A DNA stretch of 41,546 nt from Candidatus Acidiferrales bacterium. Lineage in GTDB: Bacteria > Acidobacteriota > Terriglobia > Acidiferrales > UBA7541. Position 1 is the stretch's first letter. Each line of letters begins with the position of its first letter. The stretch covers positions 1 to 41,546 of the forward strand of contig JASHPG010000190.1 of assembly GCA_030038275.1 (NCBI GenBank), given 5' to 3'. A program made the position numbers and the translations under genes. Under the pieces are notes generated by a model, which saw only the letters and a list, made by a program, of their open reading frames with translations, did no database searches and was not told the DNA's origin. This document shows positions 31,850 through 41,343 of this stretch, piece after piece.

Positions 31850-33163
31850 CTAATCGTAATATTCGGCGCCGAGGTGTGTGATCAGCTCCTCGCCCATCAT
31901 CCAGCGGAGCGTGTTCTTCAGCTTCATCGACTGGATGAACAGGTCGTGCTCGGGATAGAGCTGCGGCGCGCACATGGGCGACTTGAAGTAAAAGCTTAGC
32001 CACTCCTGAATGCCGCGCATGCCAGCGCGTTTTGCCAAATCGAGGAACAGCACCAAGTCGAGCGCGATGGGCGCGGCCAGGATCGAATCGCGGCAGAGGA
32101 AATCGACTTTGATCTGCATCGGGTAGCCGAGCCATCCGAAGATGTCGATGTTGTCCCAACCTTCTTTATTGTCGCCACGCGGCGGGTAATAGTTGATGCG
32201 GACCTTGTGCGTGAATTTGCCGTAGAGGTTCGGATAGACCTTTGGCTGCAAGATGTATTCGAGCGCGCCGAGCTTGGATTCTTCCTTGGTTTTGAAGGAG
32301 CCGGGATCGTCGAGCACTTCGCCATCGCGATTGCCCAGGATGTTGGTGGAAAACCAGCCGCTCAGGCCGATCATGCGCGCCTTGAACGCGGGCGCGAGCA
32401 CCGTCTTCATCATCGTCTGGCCGGTTTTGAAGTCTTTGCCGGCGATCGGTACATTCTTGGACTTGGCGTAATCCTCGAGGGCGGGGAAGTCCACGCTCAG
32501 ATTCGGCGCGCCATTGGCGTAGGGAACACCCTCGCTGATTGCCGCGTATGCGTAGAGCATCGAAGGCGCGATCGCCGGATGGTTCGCTTTCATCGCCTTC
32601 TCGAAGGCGTCGAGGTCGCGATGGACGTCTTCGGCCCTTAGAAACACTTCGGTCGAGCCGCACCAGAGCATCACCAGCCGGTCAAGCTTGTTCTTTTTCT
32701 TGAAGTCGCGGATGTCTTCGCGAAGCTGCTCGGCGAGATCGAATTTCGTCTTGGCTTTCTTGACGTTGGTGCCCTGCAAGTTCTTGACGTAATTCTGGTC
32801 GAACGCGGCTTTCATCGGACGGATGGTCTTCAGGAATTTCTCGGCTTTGGATAAATCCTTGGCGTCCAAGACGCCGGCCTTGGCGGCGGATTGATAGGCG
32901 GTATCAGGGAAAATGTCCCATCCGCCGAAAACGATATCATCGAGTTTCGCGAGCGGCACGAAATCCTTGATCTTTGGCACGCGGTTTTCCGTCCGCTTGC
33001 CGAGCCGGATGGTTCCCATCTGCGTCAGTGAGCCGACCGGAACCGATTCAGCCTTGCGAACCAACTCCACTCCGGCCATCAGCGTGGTGCTCACGGCGCC
33101 CATGCCGGGCGTCAAAACACCGAGCTTGCCTTTTGGCGGAGTAAGACTTGCGGGCCTGCGCAT
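31850..33163 (-). CDS. myo-Inositol-1-phosphate synthase
   Basis: NAD-dependent enzyme that cyclises glucose 6-phosphate to inositol 1-phosphate, the first step of inositol and inositol-lipid or osmolyte synthesis. The 437-residue protein has the N-terminal dinucleotide-binding LGVLTPGMGAVSTTLMAG, FGGWDIFPDTAYQSA, and the catalytic-domain blocks GKDFKTGQTMMKTVLAPAFK, GWFSTNILGNRDGEVL and WDNIDIFGWLG. AGGGGGA lies about 6 nt before the ATG, confirming the start. In bacteria this enzyme occurs mainly in actinobacteria and some thermophiles; its presence in a Gram-negative suggests inositol-containing lipids or solutes. No phosphatase or CDP-inositol gene lies nearby. Confidence 0.93.
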   Translation of the reverse strand: MRRPASLTPPKGKLGVLTPGMGAVSTTLMAGVELVRKAESVPVGSLTQMGTIRLGKRTENRVPKIKDFVPLAKLDDIVFGGWDIFPDTAYQSAAKAGVLDAKDLSKAEKFLKTIRPMKAAFDQNYVKNLQGTNVKKAKTKFDLAEQLREDIRDFKKKNKLDRLVMLWCGSTEVFLRAEDVHRDLDAFEKAMKANHPAIAPSMLYAYAAISEGVPYANGAPNLSVDFPALEDYAKSKNVPIAGKDFKTGQTMMKTVLAPAFKARMIGLSGWFSTNILGNRDGEVLDDPGSFKTKEESKLGALEYILQPKVYPNLYGKFTHKVRINYYPPRGDNKEGWDNIDIFGWLGYPMQIKVDFLCRDSILAAPIALDLVLFLDLAKRAGMRGIQEWLSFYFKSPMCAPQLYPEHDLFIQSMKLKNTLRWMMGEELITHLGAEYYD

Positions 33164-33537
33164 GCAATTCCCCCTTGAATATCCGCGGAAAACTAGCGGT
33201 TGTCGTTCCTATTGAGTGATATGCCGGCTGCCTGAATCCCCAAGCGCGCCAAAAACGCGCGCCTAACTTTTGCCGGCGGAATCTGGCACCGCTCCCCGAT
33301 GGAGGGTTCGCGCGCCCAGATGATGCATTTAGCAGTTCAAAGACAAACATGATGCGGCATCGGCGCAGCTTTTGCAATTGAAAGCTAAGGAATCGCGAAT
33401 CCGAGCACTCGCGCGGGTGTAACGACAGAGGATGTTCATGCGTAATTACGAATGATTCTTGTATGCTACGCACGCTTCACTAAAGCCAGCCAGGCAGCAG
33501 AATAAGCGGCACTGCGATGATACATGGGAGGGACATC
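33164..33537. other. 374-bp divergent intergenic region
   Basis: Lies between the divergently read inositol-phosphate synthase and tolC-like genes and must hold both promoters. I see no gene. The stretch 33420-33480 is AT-rich and contains TATGCT (33462-33467), but no -35 at a proper distance. GGGAGGGAC (33526-33534) is the ribosome site of the TolC gene. Confidence 0.5.
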
Positions 33538-35022
33538 ATGGCCAGGGTTAGGTTTCCGATGAAACAGTGCGTCTCTTTCAATGGGCGTGTCGGCAAGCTC
33601 TCCGCGCGGGCGTTGCGGATGGCGATCGGAGTGGCGGCGCTATCGGTGTTGGGCGTTTTGGTGCGCCCCGCTCACGCGCAAAACGACGCTCTAAGCGCTG
33701 TCGTGAACGAGAACGCGCCCACTGCCGCGCAAGCCCCAGCGCCGAATGGCGCGCCCCTCACGCTGACGCTCGCAGATGCCATTTCACGCGCGCAGAAAAA
33801 CAGCCCTGACTTTCAGCGTGCGCTGGCCGCGGTGAAAATTGCGCACGGCAACCAGGTGCAGGCTCGCGCCGCGATGCTGCCGTCGGTGGGTGATTTGACG
33901 CAATACCTCAACACGCAAGGAAATGGGATTTCTCCGGTTGGACGGTTCGTGACTAACGATGGCGTCCATGTCTATAACGAATATGCCGTCGTCCACCAGG
34001 AAATGCCAGCCGGTTTTTTCCAAGACCTCGGTCCAAAGAAGGCCCGCTACGAAAAGGCCGTGGCGGATGCCGGAGCGCAGCTTGCCAAGCGGAGCTTGGT
34101 GGTCACGGTCACGCAGGATTATTACGAGCTGCTCGTCGCGCAGCGCGCCTACGCCACTGCGCAGCAAAGCCTCTCCAGCGCGCAGCGATTCCTCAAAATC
34201 AGCCAGGAATTGGAACAGGGAGGGGAACTCGCGCATCAAGGCGTGATTCGGTTCGAGCTGCAGGTCAGCCAGGCGCAACGCGATCTGGGTGATGCGCAAC
34301 TGGCCATGTCGGAAGCGCGGTCGAATTTGGCCGTGCTACTATTCCCGACGTTCAACGAAGATTTTACGATCGTGGACGATTTGGATACGCCTCCCGTGCT
34401 GCCCAGTTTTAAGCAGGCGGAAGCGATGGCAACCGACCACAATCCGCAGGTAGCAGCCGCGTTGGCGTCTTATAATTCCGCGCGCGTGGACGTGGCTTCG
34501 GCCAGGAGCGACTTCTTGCCATCGTTTTCCATCGATTTCGATTACGGAATTCAGGCTAACCATTTCGCGCTGGAAAGCGTGAACACCACCGATCTTGTCA
34601 AGGGTCCTGACGGGAGGCCGCCAGTCCAGCAAAATCTCGGATATTTTGTGACCTATTCGATGACTTTGCCGGTCTGGGACTGGGGTGCGCGGATCAGCAA
34701 ACTGCATCAAGCGGAAGAGCAGCGCGATTCAGCCAAGCTGGATTTCCTGTTCGCGCAACGCAGGGCCATCAGCTTGCTACATTCGTATTACGATGAATCG
34801 CAGATCGCGTGGGACCAACTGGGGAATTTGCGCCACGCCGTCGATTTGGCCCAGCAGAATTTGCAGTTGGTGACGCTGCAATATCAAGCTGGCGAGGCGG
34901 CCGTGTTGGACGTGCTTGACGCGGAAACCGTGCTGGCGAGCGTCCGCGATAGCTATGCAACGGGCGAAGCCCGCTACCGCGATGCGCTAGCGAATCTGCA
35001 AACGATTACCGGGAGCTTCTGA
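33538..35022 (+). CDS. TolC-family outer-membrane efflux protein
   Basis: Outer-membrane channel of a tripartite pump, 494 residues. A long-n-region signal peptide ends in PAHA before QNDA (~41). Two related halves follow, each with long amphipathic helices and a short strand pair: LTLADAISRAQKNSPDFQRA opens the first, MATDHNPQVAAALASYNSAR and VASARSDFLPSFSIDFDYG the second. The ~30-residue N-terminal extension after the signal is Ala/Pro-rich. The ATG at 33538 is set by GGGAGGG 5-8 nt upstream. It is the first gene of a three-gene RND operon; the adaptor starts 3 bp after its stop. Confidence 0.93.
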   Translation: MARVRFPMKQCVSFNGRVGKLSARALRMAIGVAALSVLGVLVRPAHAQNDALSAVVNENAPTAAQAPAPNGAPLTLTLADAISRAQKNSPDFQRALAAVKIAHGNQVQARAAMLPSVGDLTQYLNTQGNGISPVGRFVTNDGVHVYNEYAVVHQEMPAGFFQDLGPKKARYEKAVADAGAQLAKRSLVVTVTQDYYELLVAQRAYATAQQSLSSAQRFLKISQELEQGGELAHQGVIRFELQVSQAQRDLGDAQLAMSEARSNLAVLLFPTFNEDFTIVDDLDTPPVLPSFKQAEAMATDHNPQVAAALASYNSARVDVASARSDFLPSFSIDFDYGIQANHFALESVNTTDLVKGPDGRPPVQQNLGYFVTYSMTLPVWDWGARISKLHQAEEQRDSAKLDFLFAQRRAISLLHSYYDESQIAWDQLGNLRHAVDLAQQNLQLVTLQYQAGEAAVLDVLDAETVLASVRDSYATGEARYRDALANLQTITGSF

Positions 35023-35024
35023 GC

Positions 35025-36299
35025 GTGGTAGAAAGCTGCTCGAACCACACCGCGGCGTGGTTTCTGATAGCCTGCGCGTCGTTCGCGTGGGCTGGCTGCT
35101 CCGCCCAAAAACCCGAGGCGACACCTGCCGTATCCGTCCAAGCGGCCACGGTGCAGCGGAAAACTATTAGGCAGATCATTTCCACGGAAGCCGTGCTGTA
35201 CGCGAAACAAGAAGCCTCCATCGTCCCGAAGATCAGCGCGCCAATTCAAAAGTTCTACGTGAATCGCGGCAGCCATGTGAAAGCCGGTCAGTTGGTGGCA
35301 CAGCTTGAAAATAAGGATTTGCAGGCGGTGCTTAACCAGGCCAAAGGAGCCTACGAGCAAGCTCAGGCGGCGTACGCCACCAGCACGCAGGTGAGCTTGC
35401 CCACGGACGTTCAGAATGCGCAGTTGGATGTGAAGGCCACTCGCCAAGCAATGGACTCGTCGCGCATGGTGTACGAAAGCCGCGAAAAGCTGTACAAGTC
35501 CGGCGCAATCTCCCGCAATTTGATGGAAGAAGCTCGCGTCGCGTACGTTCAGGCGAACAATCAGTACCAAATGGCGGGGGCGCGACTGCAAGGCTTGCAG
35601 AAGGTCGGCCAAAAAGCAGGAGAGCAAACGGCTGAGGGACAGTTGGCCGCCGCCAAGGGACAATACGAAGCAGCGCTTGCGCAGTTCCGATATTCCCGGA
35701 TCCGTAGCCCGATCACCGGCGTTGTTACCGACCGCCCGCTTTACGAGGGCCAAATGGCCACGGCGGGCACACCGCTAATGACCATCATGGACCTCTCGCA
35801 TATCGTTGGCCGCACCTACGTTTCTCCGGAGCAGGCTTCGCTGCTGCATGTTGGAGATGCCGCCACCATCGTGCCCGGGAACCAGTTGCCTAGCGTGCCG
35901 GCAAAAGTAACCGTCGTAAGTCCCGCGCTCGATCCGAATAGCACAACGGTGCAGGTTTGGGTGGAAGCAGCGAATCCTCACGAGCAGCTTCGGCCGGGCG
36001 CGACGGTCAGCGTACAAATGGTCGGGCGCACTGTGAAAGACGCGCTTGTGATTCCCGCCGCCGCGTTGCTCACCGGCGATAATGGCGCGACTTCCGCTAT
36101 GGTGATTGGCGCGGATGATGTGGCGCACCAGACCAACGTGCAGACGGGAATTCGCGAAAAGGGCGAAGTGCAAATCACCGGCGGTTTGCAGGCGGGGCAG
36201 CAAGTGGTGACCGAGGGGGCGTACGGCTTGCCCGACGGCGCGAAAGTGCAAGTCTCCAGTTCCGCCGCGCCCGCTGCTCCGGCTAACGGAGACGATTAG
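35025..36299 (+). CDS. RND membrane-fusion (periplasmic adaptor) lipoprotein
   Basis: Adaptor linking the RND pump to the TolC channel, 424 residues. A GTG start lies 3 bp after the TolC stop, as expected for a coupled operon. The N-terminus (FLIACASFAWAGC, Cys25) looks like a lipoprotein signal, though Trp at the -3 position is unusual. Then come a barrel-sandwich half (VPKISAPIQKFYVNRGSHVKAGQLVAQLEN), a helical hairpin (about residues 105-215), the second lipoyl half (RIRSPITGVVTDRPLYEGQM), a beta-barrel and a membrane-proximal domain. The C-terminal ~15 residues are Ala/Pro-rich. No efflux substrate can be inferred. Confidence 0.92.
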   Translation: MVESCSNHTAAWFLIACASFAWAGCSAQKPEATPAVSVQAATVQRKTIRQIISTEAVLYAKQEASIVPKISAPIQKFYVNRGSHVKAGQLVAQLENKDLQAVLNQAKGAYEQAQAAYATSTQVSLPTDVQNAQLDVKATRQAMDSSRMVYESREKLYKSGAISRNLMEEARVAYVQANNQYQMAGARLQGLQKVGQKAGEQTAEGQLAAAKGQYEAALAQFRYSRIRSPITGVVTDRPLYEGQMATAGTPLMTIMDLSHIVGRTYVSPEQASLLHVGDAATIVPGNQLPSVPAKVTVVSPALDPNSTTVQVWVEAANPHEQLRPGATVSVQMVGRTVKDALVIPAAALLTGDNGATSAMVIGADDVAHQTNVQTGIREKGEVQITGGLQAGQQVVTEGAYGLPDGAKVQVSSSAAPAAPANGDD

Positions 36300-36314
36300 C
36301 TCCTATTACGAGCG

Positions 36315-39300
36315 ATGGCGAATCCAACCGGAAGCGCAAACCGCGCGAACGAAGCCTTGCCTGAATCCGAGAGGTTCTGGTTCGCGCGCGAGCATAAATC
36401 GGTCATATTTTTGATCGTCACGCTGGCGCTGGTGGGCGCGTATTTGGCTTTCCGGCTTCCGATCGCTGTGTTTCCCACTACCGATTTTCCCCGCATCATC
36501 GTGGGCGTCGATAACGGCGTGATGCCGATCGACCAGATGCTGGTCACCATCACGCGGCCGATTGAGGAAGCAGTCAGCGGCGTCGAAGGAATTCAGGATG
36601 TGCAGTCCACCACCAGCCGCGGATCGGCGGAAATCGATCTTTACTTCAGTTGGCGCGTGGACATGTTTCAGACGCTGGAGCGCGTCAACGCCGCGCTCGC
36701 TCGCGCGCAGACGACTTTGCCCGCAACCGCGCAGATGAGCGCCGAGCGCCTGGAATTCACCAGCTTCCCGATCCTCGGCTACGGACTCACGTCGGATACG
36801 ATTTCCCAGCAGCAGCTATGGGAACTCGCCACCTACACGATCAAGCCATGCCTTGCCGGCCTGCCGGGCGTATCGACCATCGTGGTGCAGGGCGGGGAAG
36901 TGCCCGAGTACCACATCGTGCCCGACCCGGCTAAACTGCGCGTCACAAACACCAGCATCTCCAGCATTCTCGACGCCGTTGATCGCTCCAACATCATTCA
37001 GTCGCCCGGGCTGTTTCCGCAAAATCACCAGTTGTATCTCGGGCTCATTACCGGCCAGGCGCAAAACGTCCAAGATCTCGCGGACACGTTCATCAAAAAC
37101 TCACCCGACGGCACGCCCATCGACATTGGAAACGTCGCCACCGTCCAGCCAGGATTCCAACCGCATTTCACCATCGTAACCGCCGACGGCAAACCAGCCG
37201 TGCTGGTTAACATCAATCGGCAGCGCGACAGCAATACGATGCAAGTGGCCTCTGCCGTGAAGTCGCAAATGCAGCGAATCGAAGCCACGATGCCGCCGGG
37301 CATTCGCGTCAGCACGTTTTACGATCAGTCGTGGATTGTGGGCCAATCGATCGCAAGCGTACGCGACGCGATCGTGATCGGGCTGATTCTCGCTTCCGCT
37401 GTGCTGGTTTTTTTCTTGCGCGACTGGGGCACCTCATTCATTGCCGGCATGGTGATTCCCATCAGCTTGCTGGTCACGTTCATCGTGATGGCGTTGTTCG
37501 GCGAAAGCTTCAACTTAATGACGCTCGGCGGCATGGCCGCCGCCGTGGGTTTGATCATCGACGACGCCATCGTCGTGCTCGAGAACGTGATGCTGCATCG
37601 GGAAGCCGGCGAAGGAAGGTTTCAGGCGGTTTCGCTCACGCTGAAGGAACTTTCGAAGGCTCTGGTCGGTTCCACACTTACGCCTATCGTTGTTTTCCTT
37701 CCGCTGATCGCCATCACCGGCGTTACCGGAGTTTTCTTCCGCGCGATGGCCGTGACTATCGGTGCCGCGCTACTTACGTCGCTGGCTCTCGCACTCACCT
37801 GGACGCCTACGCTTTGCCTTTACCTGCTCGGTGGCAAAACCAGCGAGAATCCAGTCGCGAATCCAGGCGGAAATCCGGGCGCGCGCGCGGTAGCCGCCCA
37901 TCCTGCCGCGGAAACCAAATCACCGGAAACTGCTTTACCAGACGAAGCGCAGCGCCAACTCGGCCGCATGCTGAAAGCAGAAGAAGAGCACCTGATGCGC
38001 GGAACATTCGGCCGCGTGATTCGCTTCTACGAGCATTGGTTTCGTCGCAGCTTGAAATACCCCGTGTGGGTTCCAATCGTGGCGGTGTTTCTGGTTGGCG
38101 CCTCTTACGTCTGCTACCAGCAAATCGGCTCAGATTTACTGCCGAACATGGATGAAGGCAGCTTCATCATCGACTACGTCACACCGCCGGGCAGTTCTCT
38201 ACAGGAAAGCGATCGCATGGTCCGCGGGATTCTGAAAATCGTGGATTCGGTTCCTGAGGTGGCCAGCACATCGCGCCGCACGGGCCTGCAGCTTGGCCTC
38301 GCTGCCGTCACCGAAGCGAACACCGGCGATATTTCGGTCGACTTGAAGACCGACCGCAGCCGCAACGTATGGCAAATCATGAACGAAATTCGCGACAAAG
38401 TCGCCGCCGCCGAGCCGGCCGTGGATGTGGAGTTCACGCAAAAACTCCAAGACATGATCGGCGACCTTACGGGCGCGCCGCAGCCGATCGACATCATGAT
38501 GTTCAATTCCAGCGCGCAGATGCTCAACGAATGGGCGCCACGTGTAGCGGACGCCATCGGCAATGTTACAGTCGGCCACGATCATCCCATCGTGGACATC
38601 GACAATGGCATCGATTCGACCACCAGCGGCCCCGCGATCTCTTATCGCGTCGAAATGGCCAAAGCGGCAAACGCCGGTTTCAGCCCGCAGGATTTGGCGG
38701 ATCAAGCCACCGCGATGCTCGACGGCGTGGTTGCCCAGCGTCCGATGGTCGTGAACGACCGCCCATACGAGGTGCGCATCCGCTATCCCGCGAACGTCCG
38801 CTCGTCGCTTTCCGCGATGAACAACACCGTGATCGTCAGCCCTAGCGGTCAAACCGCGAACCTCGGATCTGTCGCGGCGATCACCGAGATGCCTGGACAA
38901 ACCGAGATCCTTCAGGACAACCAGCAGCGTTACGTGGCCGTTACTGCGCGCCTTGAAGGACTCGACATGGGGCACGCGATTCAGGACGTGCAAGCGGCGC
39001 TCGCGAAGTTAAACATGCCGAAATCGATTCGCGTCGAATACGGCGGTCTCTATAAAACGCAGCAGCAATCGTTCCGCGATCTGACGTTGGTCCTGGCGCT
39101 CGCCGTGGCCTTCGTCTTCCTCGTGCTGCTGTTCGAGTTCCGCAATTTCTCCGCGCTGGTTTCAATCCTAGTTTCCGCGCTGCTATCGACCGCGGGCGTT
39201 TTCGTCGCGCTTCTCGCGTGCGGCATCACTTTCAACCTGTCGTCGTTCATGGGCCTGATCATGGTGATCGGCATCGTGGCCAAAAACGGCATCCTGCTGC

Positions 39301-39557
39301 TCGATGCCGACGAGAAATTCCGCGCCGCGGGTTTTTCGAGCGCCGAAGCGATCTTTCAGGCGGGCCGGCGGCGGCTGCGTCCAATCGTAATGACGGCCAT
39401 CGCGGCCGTTCTCGGCATGTTGCCGCTGGCCCTGGGAATCGGCTCCGGTTCGCAGATGCTCCAGCCGCTTGCCATCGCGGTGATCGGCGGACTACTGATC
39501 GCTATGGTGCTCTCGCTCTTCGTCACTCCGACGATTTACTACTACATGACCCGCTGA
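36315..39557 (+). CDS. RND efflux transporter, AcrB/CzcA superfamily
   Basis: Proton-driven inner-membrane pump, 1080 residues, with two 6-helix halves and large periplasmic loops. Helix 4 carries the proton-relay pair Asp416-Asp417 in AVGLIIDDAIVVLENV, and helix 10 has the lysine in IGIVAKNGILLLD. The DD pair resembles hydrophobe/amphiphile (HAE) pumps more than CzcA-type metal pumps, which usually have a different helix-4 pattern. Between helix 6 and helix 7 there is a 50-residue hydrophilic insert (508-560) rich in Asn, Pro, Gly and Ala. The ATG at 36315 has only a weak GAG upstream, 15 bp after the adaptor stop. Confidence 0.95.
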   Translation: MANPTGSANRANEALPESERFWFAREHKSVIFLIVTLALVGAYLAFRLPIAVFPTTDFPRIIVGVDNGVMPIDQMLVTITRPIEEAVSGVEGIQDVQSTTSRGSAEIDLYFSWRVDMFQTLERVNAALARAQTTLPATAQMSAERLEFTSFPILGYGLTSDTISQQQLWELATYTIKPCLAGLPGVSTIVVQGGEVPEYHIVPDPAKLRVTNTSISSILDAVDRSNIIQSPGLFPQNHQLYLGLITGQAQNVQDLADTFIKNSPDGTPIDIGNVATVQPGFQPHFTIVTADGKPAVLVNINRQRDSNTMQVASAVKSQMQRIEATMPPGIRVSTFYDQSWIVGQSIASVRDAIVIGLILASAVLVFFLRDWGTSFIAGMVIPISLLVTFIVMALFGESFNLMTLGGMAAAVGLIIDDAIVVLENVMLHREAGEGRFQAVSLTLKELSKALVGSTLTPIVVFLPLIAITGVTGVFFRAMAVTIGAALLTSLALALTWTPTLCLYLLGGKTSENPVANPGGNPGARAVAAHPAAETKSPETALPDEAQRQLGRMLKAEEEHLMRGTFGRVIRFYEHWFRRSLKYPVWVPIVAVFLVGASYVCYQQIGSDLLPNMDEGSFIIDYVTPPGSSLQESDRMVRGILKIVDSVPEVASTSRRTGLQLGLAAVTEANTGDISVDLKTDRSRNVWQIMNEIRDKVAAAEPAVDVEFTQKLQDMIGDLTGAPQPIDIMMFNSSAQMLNEWAPRVADAIGNVTVGHDHPIVDIDNGIDSTTSGPAISYRVEMAKAANAGFSPQDLADQATAMLDGVVAQRPMVVNDRPYEVRIRYPANVRSSLSAMNNTVIVSPSGQTANLGSVAAITEMPGQTEILQDNQQRYVAVTARLEGLDMGHAIQDVQAALAKLNMPKSIRVEYGGLYKTQQQSFRDLTLVLALAVAFVFLVLLFEFRNFSALVSILVSALLSTAGVFVALLACGITFNLSSFMGLIMVIGIVAKNGILLLDADEKFRAAGFSSAEAIFQAGRRRLRPIVMTAIAAVLGMLPLALGIGSGSQMLQPLAIAVIGGLLIAMVLSLFVTPTIYYYMTR

Positions 39558-39618
39558 GGTGATCGGACAGTCTACCGTTAGCATGCGACTGCGGTGCCTT
39601 TTTCGCCGCCGTCGCATC

Positions 39619-39624
39619 TATACT
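39619..39624 (+). promoter_or_regulatory. -10 box directly before the EcsC-family gene
   Basis: TATACT (five of six to consensus) ends 6 nt before the ATG at 39631, so the RNA would start at about the first base of the start codon. There is no Shine-Dalgarno sequence. No convincing -35 is seen at 16-18 bp. Confidence 0.4.
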
Positions 39625-39630
39625 GTAGTC

Positions 39631-40332
39631 ATGGCCGAGGCGAAAAAATCCCGTTCCCTGAATGCTTTGAATGCCTTTGCCAGCGCCGGCTTTCGGCGCG
39701 CCTACTCGCAGGTCCGCGTGGACGAGCGTAAATACCTGAAGCAGGTTCGCCGCGCGCACAGTTTGCCAATCGACTCCTGGCCCCAGATGTTCCAGTTTGA
39801 TCCGAGCGTGATCGCTCCTATTGCGCAAAGCACCGTCGCGACATCATCGAAAATCGCGGCGCTCGAAGGCGCAGGGCTCGGCATCGGCTCGTTTCTCACC
39901 GCCGTGCCCGACATGGGAATCCTCGCCACGATCACGCTGCGCATGCTGCAAAAGCTCAGCCTGCTGCACGGATTCGAATATGCAACGGAAGCGGACAACA
40001 TCCAGCTATGGATTGCCGCGGCGAGCGCCGCGGGCGTCGATCTCGGCCGCGATTTCGTCGGGAAGCAGGCGATGGAGCAGGTGGTCCCGCGCATCGTCGA
40101 TCGCATCGCGATCAAAGTGGGAGAAGATGTAGCCGAGAAATGGGCCGGGCGCCTGATTCCCGTGGTCGGCATGGGCGCCAGCGCCGCCATCAACTACTAT
40201 TTTGTCCGCACCTGGGGACGCCGCGCGCACAAGCATTTCGCCCAACGCCATCGCGCCATTCGCCAGCGCCTCGAAGCGCCTCCGATCTCGCCGCCCTCAA
40301 GCTCTATCGCGCTCTACGGCGCGCAACCCTGA
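39631..40332 (+). CDS. EcsC-family protein
   Basis: A 233-residue protein with two or three amphipathic or weakly hydrophobic segments (KIAALEGAGLGIGSFLTAVPDM, IQLWIAAASAAGVDLG, RLIPVVGMGASAAINYYFVRTWG). These match the EcsC family, named after the third gene of the Bacillus ecs ABC-transporter locus; its biochemical role is unknown. The core LGIGSFLTAVPDMGILATITLRMLQKLS...HGF is characteristic. The start at 39631 is preferred over an in-frame 39559 start because a TATACT box lies 6 nt before it and the upstream residues are Arg-rich and unlike the family. It follows the RND gene but probably has its own promoter. Confidence 0.82.
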   Translation: MAEAKKSRSLNALNAFASAGFRRAYSQVRVDERKYLKQVRRAHSLPIDSWPQMFQFDPSVIAPIAQSTVATSSKIAALEGAGLGIGSFLTAVPDMGILATITLRMLQKLSLLHGFEYATEADNIQLWIAAASAAGVDLGRDFVGKQAMEQVVPRIVDRIAIKVGEDVAEKWAGRLIPVVGMGASAAINYYFVRTWGRRAHKHFAQRHRAIRQRLEAPPISPPSSSIALYGAQP

Positions 40333-40363
40333 CACGCGAGCGTCAAAGGTAGTTATGTGGCGG

Positions 40364-40387
40364 CGCGCTTTAGCGCGGCAGCTTTTT
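40364..40387 (+). terminator. Weak terminator after the EcsC-family gene
   Basis: CGCGC (40364-40368), loop TTTA, GCGCG (40373-40377), followed 5 nt later by TTTTT (40383-40387). The stem is short (5 bp) and could extend only with mismatches. It lies between converging genes. Confidence 0.35.
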
Positions 40388-40443
40388 GACTTGGCTCGAA
40401 AACTCCCGAAAGCGATCGCCCACTGCGTCAGGGATGTGACTCC

Positions 40444-41343
40444 CTACAGCGGCCTTTCCAGCTTCGCGCGATCCCACTTTCCGAGATCCGCGCCCGCCTC
40501 ATACGTGCTCTGCAAAAATTCGAGCAGCGCCTCTCGGGGATTTACGGCAGTGCGCACCGCCTCATATGGGAGCAAAAACTCCCCAAGCTGCGCGTGGTAA
40601 AAAGCGCCCGCCGGCCGCACTGGCGTTTCGCGAAAACCGGTCGGCTCTGGCGCGGCGTAGGCGTAGAACATAGGCTCTTGAATGTCTCCGCCGCCCGGCC
40701 ACCAGCCGGCGCTGATCACTTCATGCGAATACGCCTCGCGCGTCACCGGGTCCGCGCCGGGGCGCTCCGGCGCGCGCCGCCCAGAAAAGCGGGTGACCGC
40801 CAGATCGAAGCTGCCCCAGAAAAAATGCACCGGGCTGCACTTGCCGATGAACCCGCAGCGAAACTCTTTCAATACCGCATCGATGCTCGTCAGCACCCGC
40901 CAAAAGCGATTGGCGTAAAAGGGATCGTAGGATGCGTGTACGGTATCCTTATCGAAGCGAATCGGATTCGGAATTTCCACCGGCATCGGCCAAATCTTCA
41001 CGGATATTTCAAGCGAGTCGAGCAAATCCAGGAATTTCCTGTAGAACTCCGTCACGGTCTGCGACGCAAGCGGCATTGTTCGCGTTCCGCCCCAACTCGT
41101 CTCGATCCGCAGTTGGTGGGCGATGAAATCAAACTCGATTTCGAAGTTACCGCCGCGAGCGGGAATCGCCGAAGTGGTCAAACCGCGCGCGCTGACGTAC
41201 AGCGGCACCTGCCACCAGTGATTCACGCGCGGCGCCAGCGCCAGACGCACTTTCCCAACGATTTGCGTCCACATGTGCAGCGTATCGCGCGTCGGCTGCC
41301 ATTCCGCGCGCGGCAGCGCCGGCCAGGCACCTTCGCGCGTCAT
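40444..41343 (-). CDS. DUF5996-family protein
   Basis: A 299-residue protein of unknown function. LPRAEWQPTRDTLHMWTQIV near the start, NHWWQVPLYVSARGLTTSAI, and the later blocks HFFWGSFDLAVTRFSGRRAP and SHEVISAGWWPGGG with EPMFYAYAAPEP are the pattern I associate with DUF5996. The tryptophan/histidine-rich core could form a binding pocket, but no catalytic motif is obvious. The ATG at 41343 overlaps the stop of the upstream zinc-finger gene (ATGA), so the two are translationally coupled. It converges with the EcsC-family gene. Confidence 0.82.
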   Translation of the reverse strand: MTREGAWPALPRAEWQPTRDTLHMWTQIVGKVRLALAPRVNHWWQVPLYVSARGLTTSAIPARGGNFEIEFDFIAHQLRIETSWGGTRTMPLASQTVTEFYRKFLDLLDSLEISVKIWPMPVEIPNPIRFDKDTVHASYDPFYANRFWRVLTSIDAVLKEFRCGFIGKCSPVHFFWGSFDLAVTRFSGRRAPERPGADPVTREAYSHEVISAGWWPGGGDIQEPMFYAYAAPEPTGFRETPVRPAGAFYHAQLGEFLLPYEAVRTAVNPREALLEFLQSTYEAGADLGKWDRAKLERPL

